64,000 bases of DNA from Shewanella colwelliana ATCC 39565 (GCF_000518705.1 NZ_JAEC01000006.1:62001-126000), one strand, 5' to 3'; counted from the stretch's first letter, positions 47,684-56,641 are shown. Numbers and translations: made by a program. Notes: a model not told the origin generated them from the sequence alone.

Positions 47684-48718
47684 CTATTTTGTTGGGCGTT
47701 GAGGCTGCGGTATGTTGCAGCGGGTTCTGAAGGCTTTCCACCATTTTACATGGCGTTTCATCTGCCGCTTGAGGTGTGTGGGCAAGGCATCGTCGTTATC
47801 AGCAAAGTGAGCATTAACGTAGTCTTGATAAATAGTATCCTCAAAAAGTTGCTGCATTGGCTCACTTAAACGGTAATGCAGTTGATTTAATTGGGATAGA
47901 TAAGCCTGGGTCTGCGCCAGATAGTATTTGTGAAACACATTCTGCAAAATAGCTTGTTGCTGATTGACGTGGCCCGGACGGCAAAGGACTCGTGCTTGAT
48001 GTTGAAATAGATAATCATTGAGCTCCCTCAGCTCAAACACACTCAGTGACAGTGAGCGCAGATATTGATTGAGCAGAGGCTGATGATGAAAAATCGCTAA
48101 AGTCTGCTCTAAGTCTTGTATCGCTATTTGCTGCCAATCTTGGCTGATGATCTGCTGCTTTATGCCATTGAGCCGACTCAACGCACTCTCAAATTCAAGC
48201 CTGCCATGCTGCATATTATCTAGCGTGAGTGAGTCATAACCGATAAATAGCCGCTTATTGATGCTTTTATCGCGCGTGATCATCTGTGTAAATACGTCTA
48301 GTGCCTGCTGTTGTTTTTGAGCTAGCCCAATTGTTAGGGCGTTGATGAGCGCGCTATCGTCGAGTGCCTCTATGCATTCGGGCGCTAGTTGGATAAAGCG
48401 TATATGATAAATAAGTCGCTGGCTCGGCGGCGCAACCTTGCCAAGAGAGCTATTGTGGTCGGCGATTAGTGCACCAAGCTTACAATGGTTGAGCTTAAAG
48501 CTTTGCAGGATTGAGATGTTTAAACGTGTGGGCGTTTGATGAGCGGCTTTGGGCAAGGTTAATGGGATAAAGTCGGCCGGCTCGAACGGAATCTCTAATA
48601 CTGACTCAAGCCGTTTGGTGTAATCATGCCAAACAAAGTCAGCATCTTTATTCGGCTGGCAGCCACTAACTAATAATGCCGCAATAAGTAGGAGACTTGT
48701 TGTGTTAATTGCAATCAC
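47684..48718 (-). CDS. DUF3080-type lipoprotein
   Basis: 344 aa. N-terminal lipoprotein signal (LLIAALLVSGC, lipobox Cys20). The mature part starts QPNKDADFVWHDYTKRLESVLE and is mainly helical, with APPSQRLIYHIRFIQLAPEC. This shape is that of DUF3080 proteins of unknown function seen in Shewanella, Vibrio and Alteromonas. It lies between the YhcH-like gene and a small membrane protein, all on the minus strand, with no tight coupling. Confidence 0.8.
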   Translation of the reverse strand: MIAINTTSLLLIAALLVSGCQPNKDADFVWHDYTKRLESVLEIPFEPADFIPLTLPKAAHQTPTRLNISILQSFKLNHCKLGALIADHNSSLGKVAPPSQRLIYHIRFIQLAPECIEALDDSALINALTIGLAQKQQQALDVFTQMITRDKSINKRLFIGYDSLTLDNMQHGRLEFESALSRLNGIKQQIISQDWQQIAIQDLEQTLAIFHHQPLLNQYLRSLSLSVFELRELNDYLFQHQARVLCRPGHVNQQQAILQNVFHKYYLAQTQAYLSQLNQLHYRLSEPMQQLFEDTIYQDYVNAHFADNDDALPTHLKRQMKRHVKWWKAFRTRCNIPQPQRPTK

Positions 48719-48784
48719 TCCGTTGCATAAACCTCTCCTACAATATAGCGGCTAACCGCAAAGGTTTAAATCATTGTTGTTGCA

Positions 48785-49240
48785 CTAAGGTTTATGCATG
48801 ACGAGGCTAGAGTTTATTTCAAAGGGAATGCCATGAGCTTCAAAGGCCGATTTGAGTGCAATGGCAGTTTTGGATTGAGGTTTTAGTGGGAAGCTGACTT
48901 TTCCACTCGTACCATAGATAAACAGATGATCACCGAGTAGACGCACAGTGTTGATTTCATCAAAACTTAACTGCAGGTCGCCAGGCAGAGCAAAGTCACT
49001 CTCAACAGACATCTTGATAAAGTTAACTGACGTCGCCGAGAAAACGATTTTTTGAGTATTAATCGCCACAGCCCAGTAAATCATAGCAAGGCAATATCCT
49101 GCAAACAGCAGGTATTCAGCGAGGCTTTCTCGCTGGTCAATAAATAAGTTAGCGCCGACTAACACTATTGTTAGGGCAATAATAAAACGCCCTAAGCTTT
49201 TATAAGGCTTTATGCAGATGTTCTGGTGTAACGTGTCCAA
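48785..49240 (-). CDS. Small membrane protein, YcxB/PH-like domain possible
   Basis: 151 aa. Two membrane segments near the N-terminus (LGRFIIALTIVLVGANLFI; YLLFAGYCLAMIYWAVAI), then a beta-rich domain (INTQKIVFSATSVNFIKM, FDEINTVRLLGDHLFIYGTSGKV, and later ALKSAFEAHGIPFEIN). It resembles YcxB/bPH-domain proteins; function unknown. AGGGAGAA precedes the ATG on the minus strand. It is divergent from the truncated patatin-like gene. Confidence 0.65.
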   Translation of the reverse strand: MDTLHQNICIKPYKSLGRFIIALTIVLVGANLFIDQRESLAEYLLFAGYCLAMIYWAVAINTQKIVFSATSVNFIKMSVESDFALPGDLQLSFDEINTVRLLGDHLFIYGTSGKVSFPLKPQSKTAIALKSAFEAHGIPFEINSSLVMHKP

Positions 49241-49357
49241 TGTTGTTCTCCCTGTGACGTCCTGCCACAGGGATATTTTAGAACATTCATCAATGACAAC
49301 CCAAGTAAAATTCCTTTAATATGCTATTTTTGTTACAACATAGGGGAGGAGTCTTGG

Positions 49358-49495
49358 GTGTCTAATTTGAAGCCAAGAGTTCGTTTTCTTGCGGGTCCAA
49401 CTGCCTTTAAACAGATCCGCGAGCAAGGCCTGCATCCTGCACAGTTTTCTCAATTGTTGGCGGCATCGGGTGGCCCAAAGTGGATAGGCATTTAA
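49358..49495 (+). pseudogene. 5' part of an interrupted patatin-like phospholipase gene
   Basis: GTG 49358 with a strong GGGGAGG 8 nt upstream begins VSNLKPRVRFLAGPTAFKQIREQGL, and continues to LLAASGGPKWIG. Native sequence ends at 49488, after which two foreign codons lead to TAA at 49493. SGGPKW is the oxyanion-type segment at the start of patatin-like domains. The rest of the same gene lies at 59360-60296. Joining 49358-49488 to 59360-60296 gives 1068 bp, exactly 356 codons with the stop, in frame. Confidence 0.9.
49484..49488. repeat. Left 5-bp direct repeat ATAGG at island junction
   Basis: ATAGG lies at the left end of the insertion and again at 59355-59359. Outside it the host gene is continuous; inside, the sequence is foreign. 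This suggests a target duplication or junction homology. Confidence 0.7.
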
Positions 49496-49510
49496 CAACC
49501 TCACCAATAA

Positions 49511-49545
49511 CGATTAAAGCTGTTTTTTTATTTAAGCTTTAATCG
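49511..49545 (-). terminator. Hairpin downstream of the kinase gene
   Basis: Perfect 11-bp inverted repeat CGATTAAAGCT / AGCTTTAATCG around a T-rich loop, 35 bp past the kinase stop. On the minus strand there is no U tract after it, so it may be a terminator or simply an end structure of the island. Confidence 0.5.
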
Positions 49546-49579
49546 AAATTGGCATTGTCATTAACACTATGTAAAATCC

Positions 49580-52411
49580 CTACAATGCTGTTACAAAACT
49601 GTCGACTGATGAATAGATAGCTTCTGCTAGATTAGTATCCTTTACTACATCTTTCCAGTGCAGTTTTCCTTCACATATCAACTTAGGTTTCATTATTAAC
49701 TTTGCTCGATACAGATTAATATCTTGAATGCCAGAATTTGAAATGCTGTTACAGTCAACAACTGGTATAGAGCTCAATTCGACAGCGAGGTTATCATGTT
49801 GTCCAGTTCTAGATAGGAGTTCCAATTTGAGAAGATATTGTTCAAACTGGCTAGAGTCGGTGGACGAATTAAACTCAGTGAGGAGTCGTTCTGCCGTATC
49901 AAAATCCTGTAACTCCAGGAATGCTCTTACGAGATTTATATAATATTTCTCTTCTGTAGCTGGGTAAGATATGTGTTCTTTTAACAATATAGCTTCCTTT
50001 ACTAAGCTTTTCATGCCATTAAAGTCACCAGAATTTGTTAAGTGGCGTAGCTTAGAAAGCAATGACATAATGTAAAAGTTACTACTGGGACCTTGATACT
50101 TTTTATAAAACGCCATTGCTTTATCACAAGCATCAACGCCGATTTTGAGTTCTGATGAATACCTTTCGTCAATATTAGCCGAATTACTACATAACGCATA
50201 GGTAAAGTAAGCTGCATGGCCTAAATTATTCTTTTGTCGATAGTGTTCAATGAGTGTTGAAAGATGATTTAAGTATAGATCTTGGCGGTTAAATCTGTTG
50301 GCAAACACCGTAAACTGTAGATAGTAATTTAAAGCATTTTCACCATAGTTTGATAGTTCATCATAAACAGTGGTCATTATGTCGTATGATCTTCTCAATT
50401 CATTGTTTTTTATCGACTCAGTGAGTTCGATAATAAAGTAGTTTGTCTGGTATGATGGGGGCATAGCATTAGCATCTATATTTTTATAAATATCGCTAAT
50501 GCTTGCGGGAAGCGGAAAACCATTAATTACTGACGTCTGCTTTGCCAATATAGCCAATACATACACTGATGGATGATCACTATCGAGTAGAGATTGGAGT
50601 AATTGAGCATTTTTGACCAATCGATCACTGATATTATTAGCCGATTGCTTCCCCTGTATATTAGACATTAGATACCAGTCATGCAAAAGACTAACCCACC
50701 TTTTAGAAGATATATCAGAAATATTGCTCTCCACCAACTCCAGCAACTTCTCAACTCCGCTTAACTGCTCCGCTTTGCTGATATTAGACATAGCTATTAA
50801 TCTAATATGTTCCAACAAAACCTCTTGATTTCTATTGACTGGCTCGAGGTTTGAGGTAAGTAAATCAAACAACTTTTGCAACTCTACATTTGAAATTGTA
50901 GTCGTGCCAACTTCCCAATCGATAAGAGAAAAAAGTCGGTTGTCAGATAAGTCAGTAAGCTTCAATACATCTTCATTTAAAACTATGAGTTCATGTTGCA
51001 TATCTTTGTTATTATTATTCAATACATTTAATTCAATTTGAATCTTTCGTGCTATTAAGTTTTCAACTTTAAATTGTGCATTACCATTAGTTAGCTTTGA
51101 TAATTTTGATGTATATAACTGACATTGCTTATAGTCACCGATAGTTTTATATGCATTAGCCAGAGACAATGTAAACCTGACAGCTTGCTCTAAAGGGAGT
51201 AAGCTAATATCGATACTCCTAGCGGAGTTAACTAAAGACCTCTGCCTTTCAATCTCTGTTACTACTCTAACATCAACCTGCTTTAGCATGTTCTCAGCAA
51301 GTTTTAAGTTACTATCCGCTAATAGCGTTTGCTGTTGAGCATAGATGTAGGAATCATAATACTTGAATCCAGATATCACACTAACTATCGCAATGACCAG
51401 TACTAAAGAAAAGCGGATATAGTTTCGTTTGAACCATAATCCTGAGTTATACCATGGATTATTGAAAGCGGCTATCGGCCTGTTGTAAAGAAAGCTTTCA
51501 ATATCCGCTTTAAGCTCAGTAGTCGTTTGATATCGTTGTTGCGTATCATCTTGAGTCGATTTTAAAGCGATACTTTGCAAGACAGGGGTGTCATCGATTA
51601 AGTCATATAAAACTTTTCCAAGACTGTAGATATCCGATGCAATTGTAATATGCTCGCCTGATTTGTGCTCAGGAGAGGCGTAAGCAAATGAAAGTGCTTT
51701 TAAATATGGTTCAATGTATTCTGTTTTTGGGGAGTGAATAAATTTTGAAATACCAAAATCAATTATGTGAACTTGACCTTGAGCATCAACCAAAATATTT
51801 TCTGGTTTAATATCCCTATGGAGTATTTGGTTTGCATGAGCATGGGTAATTCCATCGATGACTTGCATAAACAATTCAAGTTTCTGCTGTTCGGATAGCA
51901 AATTACGCTCTACATATTTGCTCAAGGTTTGTCCGCTAACATATTGCATCACGATATAAGCGAAACCTCGCTCATCTCGACCCGCATCTAAAGCTGAGAC
52001 AATGTTAGTGTGATTTAATGAAGCAAGTGCCTGAGCTTCATAGTTAAAAATCTGTTCTGATTCATCATTCAATAGAGCAAGCGGTACAACCTTAATCGCC
52101 ACATCTTGAGCATACTCGCCATCTTGTCTTTTGCCTAAATAGACACTGCCCATTCCCCCTTTACCAAGTAGTTCTATTATTTTGTATTTCGATACACTAT
52201 CACCCGTCTGAAGGTTGCCAGTTATCTGTTCTCCAGCAAGCTCAATACTTTCATTAAAAATTTGTGTGATATCAATATTTACATCCATAAGCATCTTTTT
52301 TAACGCTATATAGGTAGCTTCATCATGCTTAAGGCTTTCTATGTAATCGGATTTTTCTTTTTCGTTAAGTGTAGATAAATGGCAATAGTGCTCGTAAAGG
52401 TTTTGCATCAC
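49580..52411 (-). CDS. Transmembrane Ser/Thr protein kinase with large C-terminal extracytoplasmic region
   Basis: 943 aa, Hanks-type kinase. ATP loop GKGGMGSV (about 83-90), Lys107 in VAIKVV, catalytic HRDIKPEN (Asp200), DFG at 218-220, SPEH for substrate binding. One membrane segment (about 334-350, SLVLVIAIVSVISGF) and then about 590 residues of helical, Tyr/Leu-rich sequence, probably TPR-like, outside the cytoplasm. This domain order is that of PknS/PknT-type sensor kinases which activate an ECF sigma. The start is GTG 52411 or ATG 52408; AGGGA lies 7 or 10 nt upstream. It lies 25 bp after the ECF gene, in one operon. No phosphatase gene is near. Confidence 0.9.
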   Translation of the reverse strand: MMQNLYEHYCHLSTLNEKEKSDYIESLKHDEATYIALKKMLMDVNIDITQIFNESIELAGEQITGNLQTGDSVSKYKIIELLGKGGMGSVYLGKRQDGEYAQDVAIKVVPLALLNDESEQIFNYEAQALASLNHTNIVSALDAGRDERGFAYIVMQYVSGQTLSKYVERNLLSEQQKLELFMQVIDGITHAHANQILHRDIKPENILVDAQGQVHIIDFGISKFIHSPKTEYIEPYLKALSFAYASPEHKSGEHITIASDIYSLGKVLYDLIDDTPVLQSIALKSTQDDTQQRYQTTTELKADIESFLYNRPIAAFNNPWYNSGLWFKRNYIRFSLVLVIAIVSVISGFKYYDSYIYAQQQTLLADSNLKLAENMLKQVDVRVVTEIERQRSLVNSARSIDISLLPLEQAVRFTLSLANAYKTIGDYKQCQLYTSKLSKLTNGNAQFKVENLIARKIQIELNVLNNNNKDMQHELIVLNEDVLKLTDLSDNRLFSLIDWEVGTTTISNVELQKLFDLLTSNLEPVNRNQEVLLEHIRLIAMSNISKAEQLSGVEKLLELVESNISDISSKRWVSLLHDWYLMSNIQGKQSANNISDRLVKNAQLLQSLLDSDHPSVYVLAILAKQTSVINGFPLPASISDIYKNIDANAMPPSYQTNYFIIELTESIKNNELRRSYDIMTTVYDELSNYGENALNYYLQFTVFANRFNRQDLYLNHLSTLIEHYRQKNNLGHAAYFTYALCSNSANIDERYSSELKIGVDACDKAMAFYKKYQGPSSNFYIMSLLSKLRHLTNSGDFNGMKSLVKEAILLKEHISYPATEEKYYINLVRAFLELQDFDTAERLLTEFNSSTDSSQFEQYLLKLELLSRTGQHDNLAVELSSIPVVDCNSISNSGIQDINLYRAKLIMKPKLICEGKLHWKDVVKDTNLAEAIYSSVDSFVTAL

Positions 52412-52436
52412 TAGAACGTCCCTGCAGTGAAATTGG

Positions 52437-53030
52437 TTAATTGTGGTAATAATTTGAAAGCCGTAGCTTGATAAAAGAAAGGTCTTTATCGACTGTCGAT
52501 TCTGAAACAGAAAACAACTCAGCTATCTCTTTTGATGGGATAAGGCAAACATATTTATAGATAAAAACGGATACCTGCCTGGAGTAATCGATAGATAATT
52601 TTTTTAGTAAAATTTCAATATCTAAAATACGCTGTATTTTGTCTAACATAGCTGTACTTTCGGTATCTGTACTGTATTTTTGACGTTTTATTGCTTTAGA
52701 TTTTCGTATATTGTCTACCAAGATTGAATAGATCACAGTTGAAAATGTTATGTAAAGCTCTCTCGTCGTTTCGGGGGCAACATTTCTACTTTGATGAATT
52801 TTTATAAAAGCGTCATGAACTAGAGATGTGGTATTGCTGGATATGCTTAGTAGCGTACTTGCTGGTCGTTCACCGATAGAGTTCGATTTGACTTGGCTAG
52901 CAAGTTCACGAAACTTTTGATAAGCAAATTGATAGAGTTGTTGCTCTGCAACCTTGTCTCCAGTATTAAATTTAACTAATATACTGGTTAGATGTTCAAG
53001 ATCTTGATCTGTACTCGGCATAAACTCCAC
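52437..53030 (-). CDS. ECF-type sigma factor partnered with the adjacent kinase
   Basis: 197 aa. Region 2 reads SLVHDAFIKIHQSR, then VIYSILVDNIRKSKAIKRQKYS; region 4 contains the helix-turn-helix SKEIAELFSVSESTVDKDLSF. The sequence is of the TIGR02999-like class (TALVHEAYLRL... ILVDHARR) which pairs with Ser/Thr kinases (ECF43-like). In Vibrio EcfP such a sigma needs threonine phosphorylation in region 2.2 by PknT; here Thr67/Thr68/Ser69 sit directly before LVHDAF and are the natural candidates. GTG 53030 opens the frame, but ATG 53021 may be used. No anti-sigma gene is present. Confidence 0.88.
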   Translation of the reverse strand: MEFMPSTDQDLEHLTSILVKFNTGDKVAEQQLYQFAYQKFRELASQVKSNSIGERPASTLLSISSNTTSLVHDAFIKIHQSRNVAPETTRELYITFSTVIYSILVDNIRKSKAIKRQKYSTDTESTAMLDKIQRILDIEILLKKLSIDYSRQVSVFIYKYVCLIPSKEIAELFSVSESTVDKDLSFIKLRLSNYYHN

Positions 53031-53471
53031 TTTTCCTGCTTGCGTGCGATCCCTATCAAGGGAGCAGCCAATTGGTGATGCAGAGGGAATCAGTATTTAA
53101 GTAATTTCTAACACCCCATATGAGCTGCTATAGGTACATATGACCCCGCTACTTTATAATAAGATCCTTAATTATTCTACATTTAAACAACAAATGTATG
53201 AGTCGTTGATTTAGGATGATGATCAGAAGTTGTCATGTATATCATCAATAGCTGAATCAATTGAAAGCTATGATATGAGGGCGGTTCGTCACATTTAATA
53301 TACTCAGCCTGTGCTTTGCTGGTCAGATCATCATGACAAGCAATACTGTGGTCATGTCAAATTTCTTTGATTTTCTGATATATATTTTACGAATTATTTC
53401 GATATTTACGTATCTTCTCTTCGTTAACTATTCATATAACCTAGCTTCAACCTTATGTAAAGGAGCCTAAG

Positions 53472-53501
53472 CATGAGGTATTCTAAAACAAGAACCGAAT
53501 A
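53472..53501 (+). CDS. Possible 9-codon leader peptide
   Basis: ATG with AAGGAG 7 nt upstream, encoding MRYSKTRTE and stopping with TAG at 53499. The stop abuts a terminator hairpin. The short size makes it uncertain, but spacing and ribosome site are ideal and the layout is that of a transcription attenuator leader. Confidence 0.45.
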
Positions 53502-53523
53502 GCTCTAAGCTAGGGCATTTTTT
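53501..53523 (+). terminator. Terminator/attenuator just after the micro-ORF
   Basis: GCTCTA / TAGGGC stem (6 bp with one G-U), AGC loop, then A and seven T. It lies 67 bp before the first lipoprotein gene, on its coding strand. Confidence 0.6.
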
Positions 53524-53589
53524 CGGGTTTACAGACAGAACTAAGGTAAATATGTATCTGCATACAGCAGGCTTTGAAGGAGATGAATC

Positions 53590-53976
53590 TTGAAGTTACC
53601 CAAATCAATCATATTGTTGTGCTTATTATCAATTGCTTTAGTTGGTTGCTCTGACTATGCGCCTACGACTGAGCAAATTTCTAAAATGACTGAACAAGAA
53701 GTAGGAGTCTTTTTTTGTGAGGCAGTTAAGGATGATATTAATTTAGACTTGTTAAAACCATTTTTAGAAGAAAAAAGTTATATATATCTACTTGAACGTA
53801 ATCTTAGTCCACAGCAAGAGTTTTACTCTAAATCAGATTGTGAATTAGTGGATTATATTGTAGAGGAGGATATGGTTAAGTTTGTATTCAAGAAGTTTGC
53901 AAAAAAAAATGTGTTAGCCATGTCTAAAGTAAATGATAAATATACTGCAATCTACCCTTCTACATTCACTAAATAA
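53590..53976 (+). CDS. Small lipoprotein A of the island
   Basis: 128 aa from TTG 53590 (AAGGAGA 6 nt upstream). Lipoprotein signal with lipobox ALVGC (Cys20). Mature part is acidic with two further Cys (VGVFFCEAVKDDIN, KSDCELVDYI) and ends in beta-like FVFKKFAKKNVLAMSK. It resembles the next gene's product in length and Cys pattern, so they are paralogs. Unknown family. It is 15 bp from the next gene and so cotranscribed. Confidence 0.75.
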   Translation: MKLPKSIILLCLLSIALVGCSDYAPTTEQISKMTEQEVGVFFCEAVKDDINLDLLKPFLEEKSYIYLLERNLSPQQEFYSKSDCELVDYIVEEDMVKFVFKKFAKKNVLAMSKVNDKYTAIYPSTFTK

Positions 53977-53991
53977 TTAAGCGGTGATTTC

Positions 53992-54366
53992 ATGAGAAAC
54001 TTATTTATAATATCCTTTATGTTTTTAGGTTTGACAGCGTGTTCCAAACCTGTTGACGAGGCAATTTATGTAGCAGTAGAAGTTTGCGAAAACATTAGAG
54101 ATGCAGATTTTGATATGTTAGATATCGCAGATGCAGATTTAATACAACAATATAAAGATCTTCGTGAATACGATAAGAAGTTATTTAAGAGAACTGTTCA
54201 GGAAAAAATGGATTGCAAGGTCACAGATGTTGAGGCTGGTTCCAATGAAGATTCCTTTAGAGTCAATTTTGTCAACGCCAATTCGCTCAATGTTGCATTG
54301 GATCTTTCTAGCGATGATTTTAAGGTGAAATACGAATACAGAGACACATCTAACTTATTTTTTTAA
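53992..54366 (+). CDS. Small lipoprotein B of the island
   Basis: 124 aa. Lipobox LTAC (Cys17). Mature: VAVEVCENIRDADFDMLD, EKMDCKVTDVEAGSNEDSFRVNF, ending with a strand-rich tail. Alignment by eye with lipoprotein A: both have CE-x(3)-D-x-DF/NL-x-LL near 40, a second Cys about 50 residues on, followed by two to three strands. It may be a DUF4878-like fold; function not known. The gene precedes a 530-bp gap. Confidence 0.75.
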   Translation: MRNLFIISFMFLGLTACSKPVDEAIYVAVEVCENIRDADFDMLDIADADLIQQYKDLREYDKKLFKRTVQEKMDCKVTDVEAGSNEDSFRVNFVNANSLNVALDLSSDDFKVKYEYRDTSNLFF

Positions 54367-54898
54367 ACTGCGGTGTGTGGGGTTAACTGTCCCCCTATCT
54401 AGTCGATAGGTTTAACACTTGTGTCACTGCCGATCTTCACAGTTAGCAAGGCTTTACAATTGAAAGCTGCGAGTCACCAGAAAGTGCTTGCAAAGTAGCT
54501 AACATGTGACTTTGGCAACATTTTCAAGTTCTGACTTGATTTAAGCTATTGAACCTTATGGAAAGCATGACAATGTTTTTATCTGGACATTATATAAAGG
54601 ACTAAATAATGAAGCTTAACCCCAGTGGATACAATACCTCCCTTGCAATCAAGCTCTTCGATTTTACTTCGTTCACAAGCCCATTTAACACAATGCTAAA
54701 TGCACTTAATAGTAACGAACAAAGCGGCAAATCTACTTAGGCTAAAAATAGTAGGGCTAGCTCTCTTATTCTGTTTTTCCCTATGCAAGCTATAGATACT
54801 GACTTAAAAAAATGGGCTTTCAAAGAACTATTAAAACCCTTTACCTTAATATTTCATAAGCACAATACATTTGTGTTCTTAACTCGAGAAAAATAAAC
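54367..54898. other. 532-bp gap with possible decayed gene remnants
   Basis: A weak hairpin CCTATC / GATAGG lies at 54394-54410 just after the lipoprotein genes. A 43-codon frame (54609-54740, MKLNPSGYNTSLAIKLF...) has AAAGGA about 8 nt before its ATG. It is followed in another frame by a hydrophobic, signal-like piece (KIVGLALLFCFSLC) ending at TAG. This looks like the start of a decayed secreted-protein gene or a small peptide gene. The 9-mer AACCTTATG (54552-54560) also occurs at 53449-53457 ahead of the first lipoprotein gene. Confidence 0.4.
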
Positions 54899-56641
54899 AT
54901 GAACAATACTCGTGGATTGTTATCGGCAATTATTCTATCGGTGCTCCTTACTGCATGTGGCGGTGGTGGAGATGATGGTGGTACAACTCCAACAACTCCA
55001 ACAACTCCAACAACTCCAACAACTCCAACAACTCCAACAACTCCAACAACTCCAGTTAATCATGCCCCCACTATATCTTTGGCTGAATCATCGATCTCTA
55101 TGATGGGAAGTTCCACCACAGATGTCGCAATTACAGCTACTGATGAGGATGGTGATGAACTGACATACAGCTTTAGCTCCACCTCTCCTGTTCTTTCAGC
55201 CAGCGTCAGCGGTGATAGTCTGGTGATCACCGCTAGTGATGTGGAAGCTAGCACCAATGCAACATTGATCGTTACTGTCAGTGATGGCAAAGATAGTGTA
55301 GCTGAAGAAATCACAGTCATAGTCACCAAGTATGTTGCCTACTCAGTAACTTGGGTGGATGCGGAATCAGTCAACCTTTCAGTTGCTCAAGCAGCGAAAG
55401 CTCGTTTCCCATTTGTTTTAGAACTCGGTTCTCTCAGTGAAGAAAACATTACTTATAGTGTTAGCATGAATGTTGATTCAGGACTTAATCAATCTGCTAT
55501 TTCCGCTTCTGTCAGCTCTGAGGGAAAGGAAGTTGTTGTTTCTCCATCTAAAGAAAACCAAGGTGATTACACTGGTGTTTTGACTGTCACTGACGGTATT
55601 ACAACAGAAACATTGAACTTTTCTTTAAATGTTTATTATGCAAATCGTGCTCCTTTTATGGATAGTGAACGCTTTGTTTTCTTGGAAGAAGGTGAAACTA
55701 AGACTTTTGAAATGTCGTCTACAGAAATTCTTGATGCTGATAGTTTAGTCATTTTTGAAGATGAACCTTTTGAAGTTCTTGAAGGCGATGCTAGTAAAAT
55801 TGCTTTCACTTATGACAACACAGCTAAAACTTATTCTTTCACGGCTCTTGAGGGTTCTAAGTTTTCAGGGTTTTTAGTAATGGTTAATACAACTGACTCT
55901 TTCAATGGTCGTGCTGGTGCAGGTTATGAAGTTTATGTAAAGGGTGCTACCACTTCTCAGGAACGTGAATTGGAAGAAAAAATTGTACTCGCTCAAAAGT
56001 TCGTTAAGCAATCACAAGAAATGGAACGACTTGGTGACTTTTTAATTGATGCTTTAGAAATGCAGGGTGTATTGACTCAACAAGAAGCACTAACTGAGCA
56101 TTTGCTAATCGCTGATTCTCGCTACTTCTCTGATAATGAATCCACTACTGAGTTAACTTGTATGCTTGGTGCTGCTCAAACTGGCTTTGTTGTAAACAAT
56201 AACTTTAAGGGTGGTTATATTGACGGTAAATATACTACTCAGCGTGGCTACATTTGTAATGTAGGAGAGGAAGAAACTTACAACAACCATACAGGCAAGG
56301 CGAGTTCTCAATTTTACGCTAACACTAAAAATTATGGTATAGCAGTAAGTAATATTCAGCGTATTCGTGCAATTCAAGATAATGATTACTACTCTGCTGC
56401 TGGTCAAAATATTATTGAACGCATTAACCGTTTAGCAAACATGCTAAAAGCCGAAGTTTCTGGTTTAGAACTAGGTCGCATTTATTGGGAACAAATGAAT
56501 GAATTAGGAAATGGTTCTTATAGCAGATTTTTAGGAAATGCTACTTACGGTGCATATCAAGGCGACACTTGGGTATGGAAGCCAGAGTATAAAGTTTTAG
56601 GTCTTGCTGCTTCAATGGCAAACGGAACCGTTATTCATTAG
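54899..56641 (+). CDS. Large surface lipoprotein with TTP-repeat linker and Ig/cadherin-like domains
   Basis: 580 aa. Lipobox LLTAC (Cys20), then Gly/Asp-rich GGGGDDGG, then eight TTP units (residues 29-52) as an extended linker. A cadherin/tandem-95-like domain follows (ISLAESSISMMGSSTTDVAI; TDEDGDELTYSFSS, possibly Ca2+-binding), and a second such domain with GDYTGVLTVTDGITTE. A third begins NRAPFMDSERFVFLEEGETKT. The C-terminal 200 residues are helical with a Cys pair (ELTCMLGA, GYICNVGE). Its role is probably at the outer surface or in binding. It lies 69 bp before the subtilase gene. Codon use is unlike the flanking chromosome. Confidence 0.78.
   Translation: MNNTRGLLSAIILSVLLTACGGGGDDGGTTPTTPTTPTTPTTPTTPTTPTTPVNHAPTISLAESSISMMGSSTTDVAITATDEDGDELTYSFSSTSPVLSASVSGDSLVITASDVEASTNATLIVTVSDGKDSVAEEITVIVTKYVAYSVTWVDAESVNLSVAQAAKARFPFVLELGSLSEENITYSVSMNVDSGLNQSAISASVSSEGKEVVVSPSKENQGDYTGVLTVTDGITTETLNFSLNVYYANRAPFMDSERFVFLEEGETKTFEMSSTEILDADSLVIFEDEPFEVLEGDASKIAFTYDNTAKTYSFTALEGSKFSGFLVMVNTTDSFNGRAGAGYEVYVKGATTSQERELEEKIVLAQKFVKQSQEMERLGDFLIDALEMQGVLTQQEALTEHLLIADSRYFSDNESTTELTCMLGAAQTGFVVNNNFKGGYIDGKYTTQRGYICNVGEEETYNNHTGKASSQFYANTKNYGIAVSNIQRIRAIQDNDYYSAAGQNIIERINRLANMLKAEVSGLELGRIYWEQMNELGNGSYSRFLGNATYGAYQGDTWVWKPEYKVLGLAASMANGTVIH
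54983..55054 (+). repeat. Eight-copy 9-bp tandem repeat (ACAACTCCA)
   Basis: Eight perfect copies of ACAACTCCA encode TTP. As the unit is 9 bp, copy-number changes would keep the frame and alter linker length. Confidence 0.95.

Larger units (their letters stand above)
53031..53589. other. Divergent control region of the island
   Basis: 559 bp between the sigma gene (minus) and the first lipoprotein gene (plus). It should carry the promoters of both units. Besides the micro-ORF and terminator listed separately, I note TATAAT-like stretches on both strands (for example ATTATAAAG on the minus strand near 53150 and CATATAACC near 53434 on plus). No sigma-specific promoter can be assigned by eye. 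Confidence 0.5.

Noticed and set aside
54983..55054. CRISPR-like array
   Set aside because: The repeats are 9 bp in direct contact with no spacers and code for TTP.
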